A stretch of 5,770 nt of DNA from RGIG3040 sp964410675 (GTDB taxonomy: Bacteria; Bacillota; Clostridia; Lachnospirales; Lachnospiraceae). How positions within the stretch are numbered: the first letter of the stretch is position 1; each line of letters starts with the position of its first letter. The notes beneath the pieces are model-generated. The model saw nothing but the letters and a program-made list of their open reading frames with translations, was not told the origin of the DNA and searched no databases. The position numbers and the translations under genes were made by a program. The stretch lies in the NCBI GenBank assembly GCA_964410675.1, contig CAYPIB010000129.1, forward strand, positions 1 through 5,770. The letters run 5' to 3'. Positions 1 to 5,770 of this stretch are shown piece after piece.

Positions 1-2181
1 GGAAGTGGAAAAACCCTTACATCGTTTAAAACATCAACACTTTTGAAGGATAATTCAGAGATTGAAAAGTGTTTATTTGTTGTGGATAGAAAAGATTTAG
101 ATAGGCAAACCCGATTAGAATTTAACAAATTTCAGGAAGGTTGTGTAGAGGAAAACACGAATACTGAAAATTTGGTTAGACGTCTTACCTCGGATGACTA
201 TAAAGATAAAGTGATTGTTACTACGATTCAAAAGCTTGGGCTTGCGCTTGATGAGAACAGTAAGCGTAATCGGGAGAAAAAAAGGAGGGGAGAACTCACC
301 TTTAAAGAAAGATTGGAAAAGCTTCAAGATAAACGTATGGCTATTATTTTTGATGAGTGCCACCGCTCTCAATTTGGCGATAATCATGATGCGATAAAAA
401 CTTTTTTCCCGAAGGCACAACTCTTCGGGTTTACTGGAACGCCTATTTTTGAGGAAAATTCAACATACAAGCAAATTGATGGAACTATAGGTTCGTATAG
501 AACAACGAAGGATGTTTTCCAACAAGAGCTTCATGCATATACCATAACAAATGCTATTGATGATGGCAATGTACTGCGTTTCCACATTGATTATTTTAAA
601 CCTGATGATGCTCAAAAAGCAGCAAAAGCTGATTCGGAAATGAGCAAAAAGAGAATAGCCGAAGCAATCCTTTCAAAGCATGACGCAGCAACTTATAACA
701 GGCGGTATAACGCTATTTTTGCTACGGCATGTATTAATGATGCTATCAAATATTTTGAAATGTTCAAGGAACTACAAGATGAGCGTAAAAAAATAGACAA
801 TGAATTTATTCCACTTAATATTGCTTGCGTTTTTTCTCCCCCAGCAGAAGGCAATAAGGATGTGAAACAGCTCCAAGAAGATCTTATACAGGAAAAAGCG
901 GATAACGAGCAGGAGCCACATAAGAAAAAGGCGGCATTAAGGCAAATTATTGATGACTACAGCAATAAATACAAGACAAGTCATAACATAAATGATTTTG
1001 ATCTATATTATCAAGATGTGCAAAAACGTATTAAAGACCAGCAATACACGAATGCGGATTATCCCCATGAAAACAAGATCGACATTGTTATTGTTGTTGA
1101 TATGCTTTTAACAGGTTTTGACTCTAAGTATTTAAACACTTTGTATGTTGATAAAAACCTCAAGCAACATGGACTAATCCAGGCTTTTTCAAGAACAAAT
1201 CGTATACTGAATCCTACAAAGCCTTATGGAAATATTATTGACTTTAGAGGACATGAAAATGAGGTCAATGAGGCCATTAAGCTTTTTTCAGGTAAGGATA
1301 ACAGTGAAAAGGTTAAGGAAATTTGGCTGGTTGATCCAGCACCTGTAGTAATCAAGAAACTGAATAAAGCGGTGGTAGAACTTGAGAAATTTATGGAATT
1401 ACAGGGGCTTGAGTGTAAGCCAGAAGAAGTGAGTAACCTCAAGGGCGATGTAGCACGTGCGGAGTTTATTGATAAATTCAAAGAGATACAACGTTTGAAA
1501 ACACAGATAGACCAATACACCGATATTAAAAAAGATCAGGCTGAGGTAATTAAAGAGTTATTGCCAGAAGACATCATACGCGCATTCAGAGGAGCATATC
1601 TCGAAATGGCGGGGAGACTAAAAGAACAACAAGGCAAAGATATTGAGAACAAATTAAATGAGGTAGAACAGCTTGATTTTGAGTTTGTTTTGTTTTCCTC
1701 TGCCATTATTGATTATGATTATATCATGTCACTAATATCTCAGTATACACAGCCAGATTTGCCTAAAAAAGAAAAAATGACAAAGAAAGATCTAATTGCT
1801 CTCATTAGCTCAACCTCAAATTTAATAGATGAGCGTGAGGATATAGAAGAATATATCAATACACTGGAAGCTGGAAAAGGCTTGGATGAAAAAGCCATAA
1901 GAGCTGGTTACCAAAAATTCAAAGCTGAAAAATCTGTTAAGGAACTTGTTTCTGTATCAGATAGACATGGGATTGAAGCTCTGTCCTTACAAGCATTTGT
2001 TGATAAAATAATGGAAAGAATGATTTTTGATGGTGAAAAACTCAGTGATTTGTTGGAACCACTCGACCTTAGCTGGCGTGATAGAACCAAGAAAGAATTG
2101 GAACTGATGGAAGATTTAATTCCTTTACTTAAAAAATTAGCTGGTGGACGTGAGATTGTGGGGTTAAAAGCGTATGAATAA
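1..2181 (+). CDS. hsdR: Type I restriction enzyme R subunit (HsdR), 5'-truncated by window edge
   Basis: HsdR is the ATP-driven DNA translocase and nuclease subunit of the type I restriction complex. The frame is open from base 1, so the TTG at 43 is not the real start. The visible 726 residues begin exactly on Walker A (GSGKT, 1-5). Further superfamily 2 helicase motifs follow in order: motif Ia VVDRKDLDRQ (27-36), DECH box with HRSQFG (118-125), motif III GFTGTP (143-148), motif V around DMLLTGFDS (367-375) and motif VI QAFSRTNR (394-401). The rest, about 440-726, looks like the mainly helical C-terminal domain that docks on HsdM/HsdS. The N-terminal PD-(D/E)xK nuclease domain must lie upstream; family members are usually around 1000 residues, so roughly 270-300 are missing. 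The DECHRSQFG and GFTGTP wording is like EcoR124I (type IC) HsdR, from memory. No frameshift or internal stop is seen. The stop overlaps the hsdS start by 8 bp. Confidence 0.97.
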   Translation, partial: GSGKTLTSFKTSTLLKDNSEIEKCLFVVDRKDLDRQTRLEFNKFQEGCVEENTNTENLVRRLTSDDYKDKVIVTTIQKLGLALDENSKRNREKKRRGELTFKERLEKLQDKRMAIIFDECHRSQFGDNHDAIKTFFPKAQLFGFTGTPIFEENSTYKQIDGTIGSYRTTKDVFQQELHAYTITNAIDDGNVLRFHIDYFKPDDAQKAAKADSEMSKKRIAEAILSKHDAATYNRRYNAIFATACINDAIKYFEMFKELQDERKKIDNEFIPLNIACVFSPPAEGNKDVKQLQEDLIQEKADNEQEPHKKKAALRQIIDDYSNKYKTSHNINDFDLYYQDVQKRIKDQQYTNADYPHENKIDIVIVVDMLLTGFDSKYLNTLYVDKNLKQHGLIQAFSRTNRILNPTKPYGNIIDFRGHENEVNEAIKLFSGKDNSEKVKEIWLVDPAPVVIKKLNKAVVELEKFMELQGLECKPEEVSNLKGDVARAEFIDKFKEIQRLKTQIDQYTDIKKDQAEVIKELLPEDIIRAFRGAYLEMAGRLKEQQGKDIENKLNEVEQLDFEFVLFSSAIIDYDYIMSLISQYTQPDLPKKEKMTKKDLIALISSTSNLIDEREDIEEYINTLEAGKGLDEKAIRAGYQKFKAEKSVKELVSVSDRHGIEALSLQAFVDKIMERMIFDGEKLSDLLEPLDLSWRDRTKKELELMEDLIPLLKKLAGGREIVGLKAYE

Positions 2182-3433
2182 GAAAGAAAAAATAGCATTG
2201 CTACCAAGACTGAGGTTTCCAGAGTTTCACTCAACTGCTGGGTGGTATAACTGTACACTTGAAGAAATTGCTAATAGAATAACAGAAAAAGTTGGAGACA
2301 AACAATTAACCACGTTAAGTATTTCTGCTGGAACTGGTTTTGTTTCACAAGAGGAGAAATTTAGCCGAGATATATCGGGAAAACAATATGAAAACTATAT
2401 ATGTCTTAGAAAAGGAGATTTTTCCTATAATAAGGGTAATTCTAAAAAGTTTCCACAAGGTTGCATTTATCAGCTTTTAGAATACGAAGAAGCAGCAGTA
2501 CCAAATGCTTTTATTAGTTTTCGTTTTAATGAGGCATATGTACCAAATTTTTATAAGGGATACTTTGAAAACAATTTTCATGGAAGGCAATTAATAAAGT
2601 TTATTACCAGTGGAGCTAGAATGGATGGACTCTTAAACATTAATCCTTCAGATTTTTTTAGTATTGTTTTACCTACACCAAAAGAAAAAGAAGAACAACA
2701 GAAAATTGCTGAGTGCTTATCTTCAATGGAAAATCTTATCAATGCTGAAAACAGCAAGTTGACTGCTTTTAGGGCACACAAAAAAGGATTAATGAAAAAG
2801 TTATTTCCAGATGTGGGAAAAACCATACCAGAATGGAGATTTCCAGAGTTTAAAAATGGCGGTGAGTGGACGCCAGATACTATACGGAATACTTGTGATT
2901 CTTATAGTGGTGGAACACCAAAAACTACAAAAAAGGAGTATTATGGGGGAGAGATTCCCTTTATAAGATCAGGCGAAATAAACAAAGAGGCTACCGAACT
3001 ATTTTTAACAAAAGAAGGATTTGAAAATTCTTCTGCTAAAATTGTAAAAAGGGGTGATATTTTGGTTGCTCTATACGGAGCAAATAGTGGTGAAGTGGCA
3101 TTGTCAAAGATTGATGGAGCTATTAATCAAGCTATTTTATGCCTAAAGCATAAAAGCAATAATGCATTTCTATATCACTATTTTTCATATAAAAAAGATT
3201 GGATAATCAGAACTTATATTCAAGGTGGACAAGGAAACTTATCAGGTGAAATTATAAAATCTATTGAATTGTTTTTTCCACCAGCTCCAGAGGAACAAGA
3301 TAAAGTAGCCAATATTCTGTCGAGCGTAGATGACTTAATAACTGCACAAGCAGAAAAGATAGAGGAATTAAAGCAATATAAAAAAGCCTTAATGCAAGGA
3401 TTATTTCCATCTATTGAGGAGGTGGAGCGATGA
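2174..3433 (+). CDS. hsdS: Type I restriction-modification specificity subunit (HsdS)
   Basis: HsdS chooses the bipartite DNA target for both methylation and cleavage. At 419 residues it has the normal full length and two-half design. Target recognition domain 1 spans about 22-165 and is followed by a conserved helical spacer (167-212, from PTPKEKEEQQKIAE to KKLFP). TRD2 spans about 228-368, with the typical GGTP (246-249) and GDILVALYGANSGEV (294-308) motifs, and a second conserved helical segment follows (369-412, PPAPEEQDKVA to QGLFP). Each half opens with an RFPEF box (14-18 and 222-226), so the gene is an internal pseudo-duplication. The ATG at 2174 lies inside the end of hsdR. Its ribosome site is weak (GGGG at 2160-2163, 10 bases away), which suggests translation coupled to hsdR. 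The next in-frame Met is about residue 150, inside TRD1, so this start is preferred. The target sequence cannot be read from the protein. The gene is more AT-rich than hsdR or hsdM. Confidence 0.97.
   Translation: MNKKEKIALLPRLRFPEFHSTAGWYNCTLEEIANRITEKVGDKQLTTLSISAGTGFVSQEEKFSRDISGKQYENYICLRKGDFSYNKGNSKKFPQGCIYQLLEYEEAAVPNAFISFRFNEAYVPNFYKGYFENNFHGRQLIKFITSGARMDGLLNINPSDFFSIVLPTPKEKEEQQKIAECLSSMENLINAENSKLTAFRAHKKGLMKKLFPDVGKTIPEWRFPEFKNGGEWTPDTIRNTCDSYSGGTPKTTKKEYYGGEIPFIRSGEINKEATELFLTKEGFENSSAKIVKRGDILVALYGANSGEVALSKIDGAINQAILCLKHKSNNAFLYHYFSYKKDWIIRTYIQGGQGNLSGEIIKSIELFFPPAPEEQDKVANILSSVDDLITAQAEKIEELKQYKKALMQGLFPSIEEVER
2216..2227 (+). repeat. 12-bp direct repeat in hsdS, copy 1 (start of half 1)
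   Basis: TTTCCAGAGTTT encodes FPEF (residues 15-18) at the head of the first HsdS half. An identical copy lies 624 bp (208 codons, in frame) downstream at 2840-2851. The repeat reflects the two-half build of HsdS; recombination between the copies would delete TRD1 cleanly in frame. Confidence 0.85.
2780..2809 (+). repeat. 30-bp imperfect direct repeat in hsdS, copy 1 (end of central conserved region)
   Basis: This stretch encodes KKGLMKKLFP (203-212). It matches 3380-3409 at 24 of 30 bases, 600 bp (200 codons) apart and in frame. It marks the end of the first helical conserved region of HsdS and sits just before TRD2. Confidence 0.8.
2840..2851 (+). repeat. 12-bp direct repeat in hsdS, copy 2 (start of half 2)
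   Basis: This is the second perfect copy of TTTCCAGAGTTT, encoding FPEF at residues 223-226, directly before TRD2. It pairs with 2216-2227. Confidence 0.85.
3380..3409 (+). repeat. 30-bp imperfect direct repeat in hsdS, copy 2 (end of distal conserved region)
   Basis: This stretch encodes KKALMQGLFP (403-412), the counterpart of 2780-2809 at the end of the second HsdS half. TTATTTCCA and AAAAAAG are shared exactly; the six mismatches are internal. Confidence 0.8.
3417..3423 (+). promoter_or_regulatory. Strong ribosome binding site of the ATPase gene
   Basis: A perfect AGGAGGT lies inside the last codons of hsdS, 6 bases before the ATG at 3430. With the ATGA overlap it fixes the start of the ATPase gene. 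It also suggests this protein can be translated strongly in its own right, in contrast to the weak site ahead of hsdS. Confidence 0.9.
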
Positions 3434-4740
3434 GTATACATGTTCCAACTAAGATTTCCAAAGAAGAATTTAACAAGTTAACTAATAAGAAGTTGAATAC
3501 CAACGACTTTCAGCAATACAAAAAAATAATTACAGAGAACTATAAAAAAGCCAAAGACTCGGACGATTATACTTTAAAAGATGATATATTGCCAGAGGCA
3601 CATGTAAAAATAGACTTTATCTTTAAAAGAGTGGGGAATAGGGAGTTTGATCATATCAATGAGATTGCCGAGTATTTTAGAATGTTGTTAGAGGAAAAGA
3701 AGTACATTGTGCTATTTGCTTATAATGGCACAGGTAAAACAAGACTTTCAATGGAATTTAAGTCGTTGGGACAACATTTAAATGAAGAAACAAGAGAAAA
3801 AACTGCTGATACCCTTTATTATAATGCTTTTACAGAAGATCTTTTTAATTGGGATAATGATTTAGATAATGATACTGAACGCGTTTTAAAGCTAAACAAC
3901 AATTCTCGCTTTTTTGCAGGATTGAAAGAGCTTGAAATGGAAAGCAGGATTCGCCCATTGCTCCAACGCTATGCCGATTTTGATTTTACTATTGACTATG
4001 AAAAATCGGCAATCAATTTTTTTAGAGATGTATTAATAGGGGAAGCGCCTCAACAAGCAGAAAAAATCAAGGTATCACGAGGAGAGGAAAATATCTTTAT
4101 ATGGTGCTTTTTCTTAACTATTGTGCAATTAGTGGTAGACAATGTAGAATCCTATAATTGGGTAAAATATATTTATGTTGATGATCCGATATCTTCTTTG
4201 GATGATAATAATGTAATAGCAGTAGCAAGTCATTTGGCTCAATTGATGAGTGGTAATGATGTGAAAGTAATTGTCTCGTCACATCACACATTGTTTTTTA
4301 ATGTACTATGCAATGAGATTAACAAAGCAGAACAATTGTTTTTAAAAAAGAATTCTACCAATGGTTCATATACTCTAAAAGATACTAGCAAGACGCCGTT
4401 CTTTCATCATGTTGCATTGCTAAAGGAATTGAAAAAAGCATCTGACTCAGGTGCTTTATATACATATCACTTCAATATACTAAGAAATATACTGGAAAAG
4501 ACAGCATCATTTCATGGTTATGCTCACTTTTCTTCATGTATTAGAAAAGGTGATGAAGAAAATGAGCCTGTATACACAAGAATAGTAAATCTTTTGAGCC
4601 ACGGGAACTATTCTTTGTTTGAACCAAGAGAAATGGTCGAGGAAAACAAGCAACATTTTAAGACTATACTTAATAATTTTTTAGAAGACTATAATTTCAA
4701 TCAAAAATTGTTTGAAGAAAGTCAAATTCAGGAGGAGTAA
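3430..4740 (+). CDS. ABC/SMC-like ATPase with PrrC/RloC-like C-terminal motif; putative anticodon-nuclease-type guard protein
   Basis: This 436-residue protein is a cytosolic P-loop ATPase with no signal peptide or membrane segment apparent. Motifs seen: Walker A AYNGTGKT (97-104), an ABC-signature-like VSRGEEN (215-221), Walker B plus D-loop IYVDDPISSLDD (248-259, acidic pair D251/D252) and a switch His in VSSHH (H285). About 113 residues separate Walker A from the signature, too short for a long coiled-coil hook, and no CxxC zinc hook is seen. The C-terminal domain has R352-X3-E356 and then RIVNLLSH ending at H391. PrrC is known to use R320, E324 and H356, so order and spacing match (35 versus 32 residues from Glu to His). 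RIVNLLSH also fits the Rx4-6H HEPN RNase motif. Residues 1-96 before Walker A are unassigned. The gene overlaps hsdS by ATGA behind a perfect AGGAGGT and ends 2 bp before hsdM. I infer a toxin-like back-up to restriction, as prrC is in the E. coli prr locus. A non-nuclease phage-defence ATPase is the main alternative. ATPase confidence is high; nuclease role moderate. Confidence 0.75.
   Translation: MSIHVPTKISKEEFNKLTNKKLNTNDFQQYKKIITENYKKAKDSDDYTLKDDILPEAHVKIDFIFKRVGNREFDHINEIAEYFRMLLEEKKYIVLFAYNGTGKTRLSMEFKSLGQHLNEETREKTADTLYYNAFTEDLFNWDNDLDNDTERVLKLNNNSRFFAGLKELEMESRIRPLLQRYADFDFTIDYEKSAINFFRDVLIGEAPQQAEKIKVSRGEENIFIWCFFLTIVQLVVDNVESYNWVKYIYVDDPISSLDDNNVIAVASHLAQLMSGNDVKVIVSSHHTLFFNVLCNEINKAEQLFLKKNSTNGSYTLKDTSKTPFFHHVALLKELKKASDSGALYTYHFNILRNILEKTASFHGYAHFSSCIRKGDEENEPVYTRIVNLLSHGNYSLFEPREMVEENKQHFKTILNNFLEDYNFNQKLFEESQIQEE
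4730..4735 (+). promoter_or_regulatory. Strong ribosome binding site of hsdM
   Basis: AGGAGG sits in the last codons of the ATPase gene, 7 bases before the hsdM ATG at 4743. It decides the hsdM start and suggests efficient methyltransferase translation although hsdM is downstream in the transcript. Confidence 0.9.
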
Positions 4741-4742
4741 GA

Positions 4743-5770
4743 ATGAATGATTCACAACAAAAACAATTAGGCGCAACCCTTTGGGGAATAGCTGACAAAC
4801 TGCGTGGAGCTATGAATGCTGACGACTTTCGTGATTATATGTTGTCATTTCTTTTCTTGAGGTATCTTTCTGACAATTATGAAACGGCTGTAAAAAAAGA
4901 GCTTGGGAGTGATTATACTGACTGTGAAATGGAGATAGAAAAAGCCGTTACCCTTGAAATACAGCATGAAGTTATTAGTGGATTAAGGAAACGAGTAGTC
5001 AGTTATTTTGAAGCATTAACTGCAAATAAATTGCCTGTAAAAGAAAATGAAACCGACAAAGCGGTTATTGAAAAAGCAAGACAGATGTGTATTGATGAAT
5101 ATGAGATTTTGCTGGAGAGCCGAAAGCTAACCCCACTTAGTGTTTGGTACATTAGAAACCTTGATCAAGTGACAACCTTTGAAAAACAAATGCGCAGGAA
5201 GGTTCACTTTGTTATAAAGCCGCAATATTTATGGAGTAATATCTATGAATTAGCAAGGACTCAAAACAAGCAACTTTTAGAAAACTTACAAAATGGGTTT
5301 AAATTCATTGAAAATGAATCTTTTGACAGCACTTTTCGTGGTTTATTTTCAGAGGTTAACCTCGACTCTGATAAACTGGGTAAAACCTATTCACAGCGTA
5401 ATGAAACTTTGTGTTCAATAATAAATGCAATCGCTGAGGGACTTTCTGAATTTACCAACGAAATTGATCTGTTGGGCAATGCCTATGAATATTTGATAGG
5501 TCAGTTTGCAGCAGGTTCTGGTAAGAAAGCAGGGGAGTTCTACACACCACAGCAGATTTCTACCATTCTATCTCGCATTGTCATACTAGATAGTCAAAAT
5601 CCTAGTGCTGGCAAGAAGAAGTATATTAATAATTTGCTAGACTTTGCTTGTGGGTCAGGTTCACTACTTATTAATGTTAAAAAGCAGCTTGAGCCGAATA
5701 GTATTGGTCAGATATATGGGCAAGAAAAAAATATTACAACATACAATCTTGCACGTATGAATATGTTACT
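4743..5770 (+). CDS. hsdM: Type I DNA methyltransferase subunit (HsdM), 3'-truncated by window edge
   Basis: HsdM transfers a methyl group from S-adenosylmethionine to adenine N6 in the site chosen by HsdS. The frame runs open to the window edge, giving 342 full codons. The N-terminal helical region starts with a typical HsdM segment (LWGIADKLRGAM, 13-24, then DFRDYMLSFLFLRYLSD, 27-43). The catalytic domain opens with QFAAGSGKKAGEFYTP (254-269). The SAM-binding motif I follows as LDFACGSGSLL (299-309), then a GQEKN segment (326-330) that leads into LARMNML. The catalytic NPPF/NPPY motif should follow just beyond the window and is not visible. Family members are usually about 500 residues, so roughly a third is missing. 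The start is supported by AGGAGG at 4730-4735 with a 7-base spacer. The ATG at 4747 is in another frame. The wording resembles EcoR124I-like (type IC) HsdM, in keeping with HsdR. The gene lies last in the visible operon, after the restriction subunit. Confidence 0.97.
   Translation, partial: MNDSQQKQLGATLWGIADKLRGAMNADDFRDYMLSFLFLRYLSDNYETAVKKELGSDYTDCEMEIEKAVTLEIQHEVISGLRKRVVSYFEALTANKLPVKENETDKAVIEKARQMCIDEYEILLESRKLTPLSVWYIRNLDQVTTFEKQMRRKVHFVIKPQYLWSNIYELARTQNKQLLENLQNGFKFIENESFDSTFRGLFSEVNLDSDKLGKTYSQRNETLCSIINAIAEGLSEFTNEIDLLGNAYEYLIGQFAAGSGKKAGEFYTPQQISTILSRIVILDSQNPSAGKKKYINNLLDFACGSGSLLINVKKQLEPNSIGQIYGQEKNITTYNLARMNML

Noticed and set aside
43..45. TTG at 43 as the hsdR start codon.
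   Set aside because: The frame is open from base 1 and already encodes the Walker A GSGKT and downstream residues, so the gene is simply cut by the window edge.
215..397. Short plus-strand open frame of 60 codons in another frame within hsdR.
   Set aside because: It overlaps conserved HsdR motif sequence including the DECH box and has no independent motif or good ribosome site.
115..420. Minus-strand open frame opposite hsdR, plus similar ones opposite hsdR and hsdS at 1224-1520, 1908-2258, 2578-2826 and 3220-3441.
   Set aside because: All lie wholly or almost wholly under well-supported conserved plus-strand genes, show no recognisable motifs, and have low-complexity, Ser/Phe-rich translations typical of antisense shadows.
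408..429. Perfect 7-bp inverted repeat CCCGAAG / CTTCGGG with an 8-base loop, resembling an intrinsic terminator.
   Set aside because: It lies inside hsdR and encodes the conserved lead-in to GFTGTP. The plus-strand stem is followed only by TTTACTGG, not a T-run, and the minus-strand side is followed by A's.
2174..3433. Invertible hsdS with inverted repeats for phase variation.
   Set aside because: The repeats I can see in hsdS are direct, not inverted, and no recombinase or second hsdS gene is in the window.
3430..4740. The ATPase as RloC with a zinc hook, or as PtuA of a Septu system.
   Set aside because: The Walker A to signature distance is too short for an RloC coiled-coil hook and no CxxC is present. 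No HNH-nuclease partner (PtuB) is seen next to it; hsdM follows directly.

Overview
The window lies entirely inside one densely packed, plus-strand operon for a type I restriction-modification system. It reads hsdR (5' end cut off by the window) - hsdS - an ABC/SMC-like ATPase gene - hsdM (3' end cut off). The DNA is AT-rich. Hand counts on sampled 60-base lines give about 37-38% GC in hsdR and hsdM and about 30% in hsdS and the ATPase gene. The ATPase gene and hsdM have perfect or near-perfect AGGAGG ribosome-binding sites. Both points suggest a low-GC Gram-positive (Firmicutes-type) host, but no taxonomic marker is present, so this is inference only.

Layout: bases 1-2181 encode the motor and C-terminal parts of HsdR. 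The window opens on the Walker A GSGKT, so the nuclease domain lies upstream and is not visible. Bases 2174-3433 encode a full two-TRD HsdS that overlaps hsdR by 8 bp. Bases 3430-4740 encode a 436-residue ATPase that overlaps hsdS by 4 bp (ATGA). Bases 4743-5770 encode the first 342 residues of HsdM, 2 bp downstream of the ATPase gene. There is no intergenic stretch longer than 2 bp, and I see no promoter, terminator, RNA gene, CRISPR array or insertion sequence.

How the genes work together: HsdM and HsdS form the sequence-specific methyltransferase, and adding HsdR gives the translocating restriction complex. The most interesting gene is the ATPase between hsdS and hsdM. It has Walker A, an ABC-like signature, Walker B/D-loop and a switch histidine. 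Its C-terminal domain carries Arg-X3-Glu followed 35 residues later by an Asn-X2-Ser-His, resembling the catalytic Arg/Glu/His arrangement of the PrrC/RloC anticodon nucleases (HEPN-type RNases). E. coli prrC also sits inside a type I hsd locus, where it acts as a back-up that kills the infected cell when restriction is inhibited. I infer that this gene is a compact PrrC-like guard toxin, or a related abortive-infection ATPase, tied to this restriction system. Its RNA target and activity cannot be read from the sequence.
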